Shown in pieces: positions 45,486-58,023 of a stretch of DNA of 64,000 bases. The position numbers and the translations under genes were made by a program. How positions within the stretch are numbered: position 1 is the first letter of the stretch; each line of letters opens with the position of its first letter. The DNA is from Flaccisagitta enflata (taxonomy: Eukaryota > Chaetognatha > Sagittoidea > Aphragmophora). The notes beneath the pieces were generated by a model that was not told where the DNA came from, made no database searches, and saw nothing but the letters and a program-made list of their open reading frames with translations. Location of the stretch: NCBI GenBank assembly GCA_965153355.1, contig OZ231127.1:91698001-91762000 (forward strand), in the 5' to 3' direction.

Positions 45486-45770
45486 GCAACAGCAACAACA
45501 ACAACAACAACAACAGAACAACAACAAGAAAAGGAAAAGAAGGAAGAAAATAAGAAGGAGAAGAAAGAAGAAGAGAGGAAGAAGAAAGAAGAGGAAGAGA
45601 AGAAGGAAGGAAGGAAAAGAAGAAGAGAGAGAAGGAAGAGGAAGAGAAGAAGAGAAAGAAGAAGAAGAAGAGAAGAAGAAGAGAGAGATGAAAAGAAGAA
45701 GAAGACGAAGAAGAAGAAGAAGAAGGAGAAGACAGACCAAATGGGTGAGGCAAATTGGAGAAAAGGAAAA
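45411..45770. repeat. (CAA)n followed by (GAA)n purine tract
   Basis: The ACA block ends at about 45525 and passes into AAGAAG/GAGGAA sequence. The 262-codon Lys/Glu-rich frame here is not supported as a gene. Confidence 0.93.
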
Positions 45771-46009
45771 GAAGAAAAAACCCGTAAAATAAAGGAAGAT
45801 AAAACACCAAAGGGAAATAGGAAAAAAAGGGAGAGGAAAAAAGGAGGGCAATTTCCCAAAAAACTGTCCTTCTTTTTTTATTTTAGTTTGGAGGAAAAAA
45901 AGAGGTTAAAGCGGCAGGGGAGCCAAACAGCAGAGCAAAAACATCATCATGACAAAAAGGGTTAATTTTGAAAAAAGTTTAAAAATCCAACAACGTTTTT
46001 ACTCTGATT

Positions 46010-46315
<306 letters not shown>

Positions 46316-46332
46316 AATTCTCTCCTCTCTAC

Positions 46333-46467
46333 GTTGCGTCGGTTGATCTGCACTTCCGATTGCTTTTTTAGGGTCTGATGAAAGGGATTCAGTCTTTTTG
46401 TTTTATTCATCCAAAACATGACAACAGCACGAATGGCGAAAGGCACAAGCAAGATCATCATTACCAT
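46333..46467 (-). CDS. weak transporter-like frame near 46.4 kb
   Basis: MVMMILLVPFAIRAVVMFWM followed by a basic loop NKTKRLNPFHQTL. PFAIR resembles the AFARL start of the 11604-11721 exon, as expected for helix 2 of an EamA repeat, and a donor-like AAC/GTAGAG follows. An in-frame TGA lies just upstream with no AG between, so it would have to be a first exon. Confidence 0.28.
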
Positions 46468-46619
46468 TGCATTGGTATTGCCATGAAATGATCATTTCGG
46501 TATTCATCATCCTGACAATGACAGTCATTAGAGCGTGAGGGAATGAGTGAATCAATACAAGAGAATTTAACTGCATTTGAGAGGAACCTCGAACAGCAAA
46601 AATTTAAGAGTCATGTACA

Positions 46620-46732
46620 CGGATAAATGGATAGATGGATAGATGGATAGATGGATAGATGGATTGATGGATAGATAAATACATGGATAGATAGATAGAT
46701 AGATAGATAGATAGGTAGATAGATAGAAAGAT
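46620..46732. repeat. (GATG)n/(GATA)n microsatellite
   Basis: GATGGATA octamers pass into pure GATA. Confidence 0.95.
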
Positions 46733-46799
46733 ACATGATTAAAAACCCTGAGAAGAATCTTAGAAGCAAATCTTTCATGAAAATGTTGAAAAACGACGC

Positions 46800-47080
46800 G
46801 AAAGTTGGTTGTATTGCGTTGGTGTGGGCTTGTGGGAGTCTGGGTGGGGATGGGGCGTGTAGGTGTGGAGGTGTGGGCTTGGGAGTCGTAGTGGGGACAG
46901 GGCATGTGGGGGATGGGAGCAGTGGGGGCACGTTGGTGTGGGCATATAGGTGGGGATAGAGTCGTGTTGTCGTGGGCGTTAACATATGGGGGTGCGTGGT
47001 TGTGGGATTGCGGCAGTGGACGTACTGGTGTGGTTGTGGGCATGTGGTTCCGGGGGTACGGGTAAGGTTATGTGGGGGTA
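46800..47080. repeat. degenerate GTGGG/GGTGTGG-rich tract
   Basis: G/T-rich with recurrent GGGGATGGGGC, GTGGGCTTG and TGTGGGCATGTGG motifs. No protein frame is convincing. Confidence 0.55.
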
Positions 47081-47146
47081 AAACTTGACCACGGCCGAAG
47101 CCAATTTGTCAGCTTTTCTTGCTTATGACGTCGCTCGTCTTTTATC

Positions 47147-47291
<145 letters not shown>

Positions 47292-47315
47292 ACTTTGCGT
47301 TTACCCTTTTTTGAC

Positions 47316-47353
47316 GTGATGCGTTGTTTACGGGATGTGTTACTTAAGTCGAC

Positions 47354-47357
<4 letters not shown>
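47316..47357 (+). repeat. 42-bp direct repeat, left copy
   Basis: GTGATGCGTTGTTTACGGGA through GTCGACATTT, identical to 47975-48016. Confidence 0.93.

Positions 47358-47444
<87 letters not shown>
47356..47444. repeat. (CT)n microsatellite
   Basis: About 86 bp of pure CT. Confidence 0.98.
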
Positions 47445-47446
<2 letters not shown>

Positions 47447-47466
47447 CTTTGCTTTTACCCTTTTTT

Positions 47467-47971
47467 GGGCAGCGGCGAGGGGGAACGAGTCCTGGAACAG
47501 AGGGCTTTCATTCGTTTGTCCGTCCGTTTCATCCCCTATGCCCTCAGGCCTCATATCCAGCCTCTCAGGCCTCAAATCTGGCCTCCCAGGCCTTAAATCT
47601 GGCCTCTCAGGCCTCAAATCTGGCCTCTCAGGCCTCAAATTTAGCCTCTCAGGCCTCAGATTTAGCCTATTAGGCCTCAAATCCAGTCTCTCAGGCCTCA
47701 AATCCAGCCTCTCAGGCCTCAAATCCAGCCTCTCAGGCCTCAAAACCAGCCTCTCAGACCTCAAATCCAACCTCTCAGGCCTCAAACCTGGCCTCTCAGG
47801 CTATAGCATCTCATCCACTTGTTCAGGCAGGACGAACGAAAGTCCCCTGTGTTCTACAGGACTTTGTCCCCTTCGGGGCCACTGCCCTGCTTCCCCTCAC
47901 TCCAATTCATAATCACTCAAAGCAGGGCAACGGGTATCGCTGACCACATATTGCCCTTGGGCGACCTGTTT
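47467..47971 (+). mobile_element. GGGCAGC-family element P5 with 21-bp array
   Basis: Starts GGGCAGCGGCGAGGGGGAAC, then GTCCTGGAACAGAGGG and GTCC units. About 13 copies of a 21-bp unit with CTCTCAGGCCTCAAATCTGG follow. Inverted GTGTTCTACAGGAC and CTTCGGGGCC blocks lead to the outer end CTTGGGCGACCTGTTT. Because 21 bp is seven codons, both strands stay open; this is not a protein. Confidence 0.85.
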
Positions 47972-47974
47972 GAA

Positions 47975-48130
47975 GTGATGCGTTGTTTACGGGATGTGTT
48001 ACTTAAGTCGACATTTTTCCTCCGGAACTTCTTATTCCCGTCGTTCGTTATTCCCGTCGTTCGTTATTCCCGTCGTTCGTTATTTACGTGGTTCATAATT
48101 TACGTGATGCGTTATTTACGTCGACTTGTC
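47975..48130 (+). repeat. 42-bp direct repeat, right copy, and TTATTCCCGTCGTTCG minisatellite
   Basis: The 42-bp copy is followed by three units of CGTTATTCCCGTCGTTCG-like sequence and TTTACGTG variants. Confidence 0.85.
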
Positions 48131-48754
48131 TCTTAGTATCTGAGTTTCAGTCCCCAAATCGTGAAACCCTTCCGTAAAGCTTATAAATTTTGACCGCGTG
48201 TCTTTTCGACTTTTAATTGGTCTGCGTTGCTCATGTTAGAAACAGTCAGGGTTAGACACGCCCCATTTACGAGTATTGAACCGGCATTCCAGAGAGGCTC
48301 AACAGCTTCTTATCTCACGTTGTTGTTTTCAGGTGATATATATATATTACGATATGAATTGATTAGTGTGAAAAAAAAACAGTATTCAAAATTGGTCATT
48401 ACTTTCTTTTGGCAAAAATTATTATTTTCATTTCATAAATCTAGTCCCAAACATTAATGTTCTTATCGCCAATTTTAAATGGAGTTTTTCCGTATAAAAA
48501 CTGGTGTTGCAATACTCCATTGTATGGGCAAAAAAGAATAAAATGTATGCGAATGAGTTTTTTAACGCTTTATGCACCGAAATTGCTATCCGTTTCACTA
48601 CCTTTGTATGTAACTATTTGATGTATTGTTCCTTAAACATTTACATCTAGCACTCCTTTTACTATCTTCACAAAAAAAAATCTTTCCACCTCGCAAATGA
48701 GCGTGTTTGTTGACTAGTTAAGGAATACCAGTTGATCGCAAGTCAATCAATATT
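48131..48754. other. unassigned AT-rich stretch
   Basis: A 76-codon frame at 48227-48457 has no recognisable domain. No terminal repeats seen. Confidence 0.4.
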
Positions 48755-49240
48755 AAGTGTGTGCATCCCCTGACTGAATCACGGCCGCCATTTTCTCAGG
48801 TGGCGATTCCTTGAGCTTCTTGAGGTACTTTTAAGTGATGCTGTCCCAAACCATTCACGCCATTTTCTTGATCTGCACTTTCTCCGCGTTTAGACTTACT
48901 GCTCTAAAGAGACTCAACGAATCAGGGGAAAATAGGTGACATAAATGAAGCCCTTCAAATTTGCAAGTGGACTACGCAAACCGCACCTGTCTTGCTCAAT
49001 TTGTTTACAAGTTATTTAAAAAAGTGTGAAGTGATATCATTTGAAGATTGTGTGGAGTGGCAAAAGCAAAATTGAAATAATTCATTAAAAGTTGAATAAC
49101 TTTTGAACGCGTCGAGTAAGAGAGATGTGGTTTGCGCAGACTGCTTGAAAAGTTGCAGAGCTTTAACTTCGTCACCAATTTTTTAAGGATTGGTCAAATG
49201 GTCATATGGTCAAATGTGCGGAAAGATTTTATTTGTGAAG
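48755..49240 (+). repeat. dispersed repeat R, copy 2
   Basis: Collinear with 2045-2495 in the same orientation. Confidence 0.65.
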
Positions 49241-49570
49241 ATAGTGTTACTTTTATTTTGATCTTTCCTCCTTTCTTCCTACCGTTGTCCGCGACGCTGC
49301 ACGCTGCGCCAAAATCAGTGACCTCGGATTGCCCATTTTAGTCAATTTGCCCCTGTCCAGTGGACAGTGTCCACCAGCACGCCGATGAGCCTGCCGCATA
49401 TCCTGGCCTATTTTTTTCTTAATGGAACATGAATCGACAAATCAAATGAAAAAACAAACTTCCTCTACTCTAATCCGATTAAATCAAAGTGAGCAAAAGA
49501 AAAGAATAAAACGAAAAGCTTGCTGAATGAAAAAATAATGAGAATCTACCAGATCTTTTTCTGACTGTCT

Positions 49571-49881
<311 letters not shown>

Positions 49882-50075
49882 TCTCCATCCCATAATTCCG
49901 TCTTTTTTCTTCTTTTCTTTTTTATGTCGGTAATACAATTTGTTGCGAATGACTAATCCTGCTGTACACCTCCTTTTTTTCTTCATTCTCCTGAGTTTTC
50001 CTTCCCTAATCCTCAGTTCTCCCAAAAAGGCAAAATAACAACTGGTCCTAATTTCGCTTGACGGGTAGCTTTAAA

Positions 50076-50195
<120 letters not shown>

Positions 50196-50339
50196 TCTCC
50201 TTCATCTCGTGTCAAATGAGAGTTGCCCATAGATTCTTATTAACCTTCTTCATCACACTTTTCCTTTTTCCTCGTCATTGAGTTTTTGGGGTTGAGTAGA
50301 AGTCATGATGGAATATGTGGGCGGACAGCAAGAGTGAGG

Positions 50340-50560
50340 ACAAGTCGGAAGTCTGGGCGGACAAAGCGGAAATAAAGGCAAGTCGTATTGCGGACAAAGC
50401 AGAAATAAAGGCTAACAGCGGCGCCGACAAAGCGAGTGTCAGGACGGACGAGGCAGAAATAAAGGCAAGAAGTAGTGCGGACAAAGCAGTAACAAAGGCT
50501 AACAGTAGCGCGGACAAGGGCAGGGGGGGCGGGGGAGAGTGGAGTGCGGACAAGGGGGAC
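50340..50560 (+). repeat. 33-bp in-frame minisatellite
   Basis: Units of 33 bp such as GCGGACAAAGCAGAAATAAA plus GGCAAGT-type sequence. The plus frame encodes 11-residue repeats ADKAEIKASRI, ADKAEIKANSG and ADKAVTKANSS within an 89-codon frame (50315-50584). No start context or second exon supports expression. Confidence 0.75.
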
Positions 50561-50805
50561 GTAAGTGCGGACAACGAGTCGTGAGTTGGGGCGGATACGT
50601 CGGTCGTCGGGTGTCAACGCGCCGAGGCCGAAAAGACGGTCAACAAAATAGTCCAGCGCGTGTGACGTTTTTCTACCCTCTGGAACAAATTTTATGGGCT
50701 CGTTTTATTGTTGACCATCTTTCATGACGTATACGTATACGTAACAAATCCTGTCACCTGGGACCAGAGACGCACGACGACCGCTTGTGACACTTCCGCT
50801 GTTGA

Positions 50806-50807
50806 CG

Positions 50808-50896
<89 letters not shown>

Positions 50897-50936
50897 GGTG
50901 TTGTTTTTGTTTTTGTTTTTGTTTTTGTTTTTGTTT

Positions 50937-50984
<48 letters not shown>

Positions 50985-51002
50985 TTGTTTTTGTTTTTGT
51001 TT

Positions 51003-51041
<39 letters not shown>

Positions 51042-51145
51042 TTGTTTTTGTTTTTGTTTTTGTTTTTGTTTTTGTTTTTGTTTTTGTTTTTGTTTTTGTT
51101 TTTGTTTTTGTTTTTGTTGTTGTTGCTGTTGTTGTTGTTGTTATC
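50806..51145. repeat. (TTG)n with alternating (TTTTTG)n blocks
   Basis: Pure TTG blocks alternate with TTTTTG hexamer blocks (50901-50940, 50981-51005, 51038-51117). Confidence 0.97.
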
Positions 51146-51471
51146 AAATCAAGTGACACTATATAAATGTCCATACTATTTCCGGATTTTGCCAATTTCT
51201 GTTTCCTTTTGATTCATTGTATGAGTTTTTCGTAGGATGAATTGTTGCACATGTCACATATTATCTGTCAATAAGCCTAATGAATGATATTATATTCGTC
51301 AAAGAAATGACAGTAGCAAACCACAACACACCAAAAACTGTCTAAGACTATAAACTAGCAATTTTAATCTTCTACATTTTCCAATTTTGTGTAAATTGCA
51401 AGGCGATGCACAATATCGTTTTGTGTCTCGCCATTCAAGCATTTAGATGATTGGCTGACATGAATCCATCA

Positions 51472-51769
51472 CAGGCCTGTATATTCTTGAGTTCCCCCCC
51501 CCCGGTGGGGGGGGGGGGAAAGGAAATGAAAGGGGGAAAAGAGAGAAAAAAAGGAAATTTGGGGAAAATATAACTTTTTACAGTACCAAATCGTAAAACT
51601 CAATTAGTAAAACACAATTTAACACTATTTGGACCTTAACTACATAGTTTTATTGCTATATGGGGAAGAAAATCATGGATATAAAAATGCAATGCGACGC
51701 GTCGCGGGGAAGAAAATCAAAGGCAGGGGGGGGGAAAAATCAAAAGCGACTCAAGAATATACACCCCTG
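51472..51769. mobile_element. hAT-type MITE, copy 2
   Basis: 298 bp, same ends as 21557-21880 (CAGGCCTGTATATTCTTGAG and CAGGGGTGTATATTCTTGAG) and the same interior with AACTTTTTACAGTACCAAAT. The flanking eight bases differ, but ATCCATC occurs on both sides, offset by three bases on the right. Confidence 0.9.
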
Positions 51770-51884
51770 ATTATCCATCTGATTATAATGTATCCAGTTG
51801 GCGTTGCCAAGATCAGGTGTACATTAAGTGCACTTGGGGTTATCTCAGGATAACGAACGCAAAGAAATTTACACCAGGAAGAGC

Positions 51885-51990
51885 GGAGCGAACCAAAATG
51901 CGAACCAAAATGCGAATCAAAATGCGAACCAAAGTGCGAATCAAAATGCGAACCAAAGTGCGAACCAAAATGCGAACCAAAATGCGAATC
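51885..51990 (+). repeat. 12-bp minisatellite CGAACCAAAATG
   Basis: About eight units. In one frame they read NANQ repeats, an artefact of the 12-bp period. Confidence 0.9.
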
Positions 51991-52051
51991 TATTGCCATA
52001 CGCCAATAATGCGATGGAATGTGGAAACATTCTGGTTGTGTCTTCGTTTGA

Positions 52052-52391
52052 ATTTTTTTTAGTCGCGTGCACGCGACTCTACAACCCGCTCTGTCTGTCA
52101 GTCCGTTCGTCCGTCCGTCCGTCCGTCCGTTCGTTCGTTCGTTCGTTCGTCTGTCCGTCCGTCCGACAGTCCGTCCGTCCGTCCGTCCGTCCGTCCGTCC
52201 GTCCGTCCGTCCGTCCCTCCGTCCGTCCGTCCGTCCCTCCGTCCCTCCGTCCGTCTGTCGGTCAATAAGTTTTTCGGCGTGTAGGGGCGGTTTTGGGCTT
52301 ACAGCTCCTGCCCAACTGCCTAGCTGGTCTATATTATCACTGCCCTTGCCCAACCGCACGCGACTTGGGTAGCCGTGTATCCGGCCTTCTT
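52052..52391 (+). mobile_element. palindrome element H24 (GTCGCGTGC type) with expanded GTCC microsatellite
   Basis: TTTTTAGTCGCGTGCACGCG, CTACAACCCGCTCTGTC, then about 160 bp of CCGT/CGTT units. ACAGCTCCTGCCCAACTGCC, CACTGCCCTTGCCCAACCG and GCACGCGACTTGGGTAGCCG follow, then TATCCGGCCTTCTT. Confidence 0.88.
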
Positions 52392-52489
52392 CCAAAGGCA
52401 AGGCATCTTCTAGAGTAAAATATCGCGCCATTTTAGGCAGCCTCTTACTAAAGCATATGGGTAAACTGTAGGCATCTCTATTCCCGCCC

Positions 52490-52570
52490 CCCCCCTTCTT
52501 CACGACTTTTTCCCGTCTCACAAGCCAAAATGCTGGGTAGCGGTGGCCATGTACGATCCTTGGATGACTG
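52490..52570 (+). mobile_element. GGGCAGC-family outer end
   Basis: GGGTAGCGGTGGCCATGTAC and GATCCTTGGATGACTGTTT match, in reverse, the outer end of P3 at 35342. It abuts H25. Confidence 0.6.
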
Positions 52571-52736
52571 TTTAATCGCGTGCTACGTCGGTCTATCCGT
52601 CGGTCCTTTCGTCGGTCTGTCACACTATATCTTTTTTGTTTTTTTTTTTTTGCCGTCTCTGGCCACACTTCTCCTGCCCAAATGATCAATTAACCCGCAC
52701 GCGACTGGGGTAGCCGTGTATCCGGCCTAGTTTTTC
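52571..52736 (+). mobile_element. palindrome element H25 (GTCGCGTGC type)
   Basis: TTTAATCGCGTGCTACG with the right palindrome arm lost, GGTC units, CTTCTCCTGCCCAAATG, CCGCACGCGACTGGGGTAG, then GTGTATCCGGCCTAGTTTTT. Confidence 0.8.
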
Positions 52737-53035
52737 TAAAACGGTTCCATTCATGGTGACTACGTGTCTTATCAACAAAAACTATTCATATTACATAACT
52801 TCATCATATTCGTATCATAGGTTGGATATGTAAGTGCTTTGTTTGACACGTTTGTTTTCTGTATTTCATGATTTGCGCAGGTGCAAGTATATGAAACAGA
52901 TGCCAACTGGGTAAGATGGCGACAACAGACTATCCATGGAAACTAATATGATAAGATTAGTAATGTGCAACAAAAACGAACACTTGAAAAATTTAAGTTA
53001 ATCAGCAAAAAGACAGATAGCTCAGAATTCATATG

Positions 53036-53441
53036 TACCACGCGGATCAAAAAAAAGACGCACTTTTAAATGGTTAATTAAATCTTCACAAAACTATAAA
53101 AAATTTTAGGTCATTTTGAAGCCCTTTGAAAGTACTTTCATTTGGCGCTAATCTGGTATGGCTATCTTTATTCGTTTAGAAATGGAATCAGTTTGAGTAA
53201 AAATGTTGCCTATTTTAGTTTCGCAATCTCTATGAACAAAGTGCATTTTAGCAAAATTGTGCTTCTCTTTGCAGAGCTCTAGCTCTTAAACTGTTTGAGA
53301 TACAGACCTGGGATTGGTCTAGAATAAAAGATTTTTTGAAAATCTTTCAAAATGTCTATTTTGAAAGTAGCTAAAATCATTTTTTATATCTGCTTTATCA
53401 ATTAATAGATAGGTACGTCTTTTTTTTTGATCCAAGTGGTA
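53036..53441. mobile_element. mariner-like MITE A, copy 2
   Basis: 406 bp with TA borders. The ends TACCACGCGGATCAAAAAAA and, reversed, TACCACTTGGATCAAAAAAA are near-identical inverted repeats. Collinear with 1083-1503. Confidence 0.88.
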
Positions 53442-53554
53442 TCGGTTCGTATTGGCTTGCGTGTTCGCTATTCTCGTTATCCTTCTCCGTCTGTTCGTTT
53501 GTCTTTTTTAGTTTGTTTGTTTGTTTTCCTGTTTGTCTGTCTGTCTGTCTGTCT

Positions 53555-53667
<113 letters not shown>

Positions 53668-54089
53668 AAAAGTGCTCAGGTGCGCTACGAGTTTCATATA
53701 TTAGCGCGTTAAAACTTTCCGACTCTGTTTCATCAGCTTGGTTACCATTTTATCAACAAATTTCGGGATTTTTGTTGCTAATTTTTGTCATGAATATTAA
53801 TAATCTTTCATGCTGATGGTTTTCTTTCTCCCTTTCTGCAACCTTTTCTCTTTCTTTCTCTCGCGCTTTTCATCTCGTAAAGTAGAGCATTGATGTGCGT
53901 GGTTGTTGTTGTTGTTCATCTACGAAATGTACATAAACCAAGTGTATGTATGGAAAAGATTTTAGATGTAAAAGGAGTGTATATGATTACTATCCGGTAT
54001 ACAAGACATATGCGCTGGATTTTTGTTCTTCTATCTCTCTGACGGCTGCGCTTCATGTTTTAGCATGTTTTAGAACTGAATCCTAAGCT

Positions 54090-54182
54090 GGCGTGTAAGC
54101 TTGTAAACATGCGGATGCTTGTATGAGTTGTAAGCATGCGTATACTTGTAAGCATGCATATGCGTGTAAGCATGCATTTATG
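54090..54182. repeat. GTAAGCATGC minisatellite
   Basis: Five loose units of about 18 bp with TTGTAAGCATGCGTAT. The 71-codon frame beginning MSCKHAYTCKHAY is produced by it. Confidence 0.7.
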
Positions 54183-55170
54183 TGTGTAGTGTATGGACGC
54201 GCAGGCCATTTGCAAGCAGAGCTCCCAGAAGTTATCTACGGATCTACTCTGCTAGCAGTTAATGCACAGCTGCTAGCAGTAAGTATCAGTGTTCAAGTCT
54301 TCCCCGGGCATGATAAGGCACTGCTTAAATCAATATGAGTACTATGACAGTTTCCTTGCCATGAATCCTTTATTTTTTCAATTTTTTTGTGCGGCATCGA
54401 TTGCTCTTTGAAAGACATGACCTAGTTGATCTGTAGAATGAATAACTTGATAACTAATAAGCAATAAAACGTGTCAATTCATCAAAAGTGATCGCCGGTG
54501 CATTTGATAGACGTGAGAGCTCTACATCCATTCTGGCGTCGAATGGGAGTTTATGGGACCCCAGATTGGGTCATGCCGTCCCTAACGATTTAAGAAAAAT
54601 GAAGGGTCTCCATCGTCACTCACAGTCTCATACCTTCATTAGGCTCGCAAGCTGCTGAGTTAACGCAAAAAACAATTCACGTGGTGACAACCACACCAAT
54701 GATTTTTTATTTATATACGGTCGAAGGTAATCTTTTCAATTTCGCCCGTTGCAACGCTCACAACTACATTGCTTACATCTAAACACGAAAAGTGGCCATT
54801 ATATCTTCTTAGACTAGTAAGAGCGATAATGTTGATTCTATGTTTGAATTCCAATCGACAGCTTCCAAACTTTCTGCCGTATAGATAGACGGCAATTTTA
54901 AAACGGCATTATCCAAATTAGGTTTTAACGCTGAGACTGTTTCAATCGCTTCTCATTTCATTTAGATTGGAATTAGAATGAAGGGGATTTGAGCGAATTC
55001 GTTAAATAAGCGACTACCTTGTTCCATCGGTAGACAAAGACAAATAAGAGAGAAAACGAAGTCTGCTTACTCGCCCACCAAAGAGTCAATTCTCAGGTCA
55101 AAGGTCAAAGAGGGGAAAGTGAGCCAGCAAAATGCCGCATTTATTAACATGAAAACACAAGATCTTATCT
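54183..55170. other. unassigned stretch of about 1 kb
   Basis: Lower in repeats than its surroundings. No frame longer than about 60 codons, no recognisable domain and no terminal repeats. Confidence 0.4.
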
Positions 55171-55362
55171 CAAGTTTTCTTTGGCGTTGATTCTTTCGCT
55201 GTCTCACTTTCGCTTTCTATGTGTCTATCTTTCGCTTTCTTTGTGTCTATTTTGCGCTGTCGTTCTGTTTTTATATCTTTTTATTTGTGTTTTGTTTTTT
55301 GTTTTGTTTGTTTTTGTTTGTTTTTTCTTTAATCAGCCTGTCTGCCTGTCTTTATGTCATTC

Positions 55363-55719
<357 letters not shown>

Positions 55720-55807
55720 CCAGGTCACATGCTTCCTTCAATTCATCCGTTGCCTCGTTGCCATCCTTTTTTGACTCTGACTTTCGGCTTTTGACTTTAA
55801 ACCGGGG

Positions 55808-56005
55808 AGGAAGAAGAAGATAAAGAAGAAGAAGAAGAAGAAGATAAAGAAGAAGAAGAAATTGAAGAAGAAACAGAAAAAGAAAAAGAAAAAGAAAAAG
55901 AAAAAGAAGAAGAAGAAAAAAAAGAAAAAAAGGAAAAAACAGAGAAGAAAGGAAGGAGAAGAAGAAGAAGAAGAAGGAGAACAGGAAGAAGAAGAAATAG
56001 AAGGA
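55808..56005. repeat. (GAA)n/(AAAAAG)n purine tract
   Basis: AAG triplets and AAAAAG hexamers without a frame-specific signal. Confidence 0.93.
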
Positions 56006-56117
56006 GACGAAGACCATTGTACCATTAGAAGAATGAAAACTAAATGGGGGAAACGCGCTAACACTATGCAGCAAACGTGGAAAGATGGTTAGAGATTTGG
56101 TAACCACACTTTTCAAG

Positions 56118-56165
56118 ATCTCCTCCTCCTCCTCCGCCTCTTCTTCTCCTCCTCCTCCTCCTCAT
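56118..56165. repeat. (CTC)n tract
   Basis: CTCCTC triplets with a CCGCC interruption. Confidence 0.85.
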
Positions 56166-56249
56166 CCTCTAGATCCTTGTCTCCATTTTTGGGCCTCCAT
56201 GAATTCCATCAATGACTAAATTTCGTCCGAAAAGTGAAAGTTGAGGCAA

Positions 56250-56355
56250 ACCTCAGGAAGATGAAGAAGAAGAAAAAGAAGTGGAGGAACACGAAGAAGA
56301 AGCGGAGGAGGAAGAGGAGGAGGAAGAGCAGGAAAAGGAGGAGGAGGAGGAGTGG
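56250..56355. repeat. (GAAGAG)-type purine tract
   Basis: Degenerate GAA/GGA triplets, complementary in sense to the CTC tract just upstream. Confidence 0.8.
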
Positions 56356-56511
56356 CAGAGAGGCTTGTGGCTGGCTGAGGTGAGCTCGAGGTCAACTGCC
56401 CCGTCAAGTTGAGATGCAAAGAGTCACTGAAAATGAGGGGAGAAGGTTGGGAAAAAAATATGGGGTGACGACCTTTTTCGTGGGTGTTCGTGTGGGTCTT
56501 TATTTACCTCT

Positions 56512-56512
56512 C

Positions 56513-56601
<89 letters not shown>

Positions 56602-56605
56602 GTTT
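56512..56605. repeat. (CTTT)n microsatellite
   Basis: About 90 bp of pure TTTC. Confidence 0.97.
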
Positions 56606-56659
56606 CCCTCTTTTCATCTTTCTTTCTTGCTTTCGTTGCCTACATTTGCTGGTCGTTGT

Positions 56660-56716
56660 CGGCCTCGATTCGGCCTCGATTCGGCCTCGATTCGGCCTCG
56701 ATTCGGCCTCGATTCA
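56660..56716. repeat. 12-bp minisatellite CGGCCTCGATT
   Basis: Five near-perfect copies of TCGGCCTCGATT. Confidence 0.9.
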
Positions 56717-57008
56717 GCCGCCGCCAGTTTTTGGCATTGAGAAAAAGTCTCCAAGCCCCGAATCTGTTGCCTCTCTGTTGCTTCCGCGGCTTCCGGAAAA
56801 AGAAAAACTCGATTGTGTTAATATCCACAATCTCTCTTCTTTATGTAAAAGCGTGCGCGCGCGTGTACGCGAGAGGACGATATAGACATTCCGAGAGAGG
56901 GTCAATTCTCGTAGGTCAACGGCTCCATGTAGTCGCCACAACCGCTCCGTAACCACCTCATCAACCCGTAATCTCTGTCGCCAAAGAGTCGAGCTGCGGT
57001 TCACCAAA

Positions 57009-57286
57009 AAAACAAGCCCGACCGGGCAAAGATGCGTCCGGACTGTGTCGCTGCGTGTATTGATCATGTGACATATATGTAGGACAGATAGACCAACAGA
57101 CGGGAAAAACGACTGAGTAGTAAAGGAGGCTCTCCAAACATGTTGGTTGATCATTTGTTTCGGTATAGGATCTCACCGTGGCCAAAAACAGCCGAGAAAC
57201 ATGGTTTTTGCACAGGCGTAACGGACGGACGGACGGACGGACAGACCCTCATGTAGCGATGCGTTCCTGACGGACGCATCTAAAAA
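57009..57286 (-). mobile_element. palindrome element H30 (ATGCGTC subfamily), complete and uninterrupted
   Basis: AACAAGCCCGACCGGGCAA, then AGATGCGTCCG (57030-57040). Four GGAC units precede the palindrome GATGCGTTCCTGACGGACGC and ATCTAAAAAA. CGGACGCATCT (57271-57281) is an 11-base exact reverse complement of the 5' motif. It serves as the empty-site reference for H29. Confidence 0.92.
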
Positions 57287-57563
57287 ATAGGTTCAAATCG
57301 AGAGAGACGTCGTCAACGCTGATCATGTCCACTCCCTCGAAAAATTATGTTATCCGTCATCAAAGGTCACCAAAAGTTCGTCCTCCTCAAATATGATGCC
57401 GCTGAGGTCGCCAAAAAGTTCGCCTCCAACAAAAAAAGTTTTGACGGAGGTCAGCGCAAATTTGAACCCAAAAATGTGGTGGCGGTCAATTGAAGGAGAG
57501 ATTCCCGTCTTTCGAGCTTTATTATGTAACGAGAAGGAGAGAAGAAGGGATGACCTTTAAGAC

Positions 57564-57580
57564 CACCCCCCCCCCCCTTT
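57564..57580. repeat. poly-C tract
   Basis: About 13 C in a row. Confidence 0.8.
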
Positions 57581-58023
57581 ATTTCGGTCCGCTTAAAATC
57601 AGACTCGATCATTTTTTGATAAACGTGGGAAAAACTGTCTGTTGAATGAGGTGACTTTAAAATGAGGTGACTTTAAAATGAGGTGACCGTTTTTGAGGGT
57701 GAATCCAAGGAGGGTTGTGGTTAATTAAGGCGAGCACATTTTGGTTTGAAATAGAGTGGAGAGGGAGAGAGAGGAAAAGAATTTTAGTCGCGTGCTACGC
57801 GACTCTACACCCCGCTATGTCGGTCCATCGGTTGGTCGGTCGGTCCTTTGGTCGGTCGGTCGGTCGGTCGGTCGGTCGGTCGGTCGGTCGGTCGGTCGGT
57901 CGGTCGGTCGGTCAGTCGGTCGGTCGGTTGGTCCCCTTTTTACTTTTTTGGCGTTTTGAGCTTTTTGAGCATATGGCTCCTGCCCAGATGCCCTAGTGAC
58001 CTTCTCCAGCACTGCTCCTGCCC

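Noticed and set aside
51751-52689. 312-codon minus frame with TDGRTDGR repeats
   Set aside because: It reads through a hAT MITE, a 12-bp minisatellite and the GTCC units of H24 and H25.
54123-54338. 71-codon frame starting MSCKHAYTCKHAY
   Set aside because: The first half is the GTAAGCATGC minisatellite and the rest has no recognised motif.
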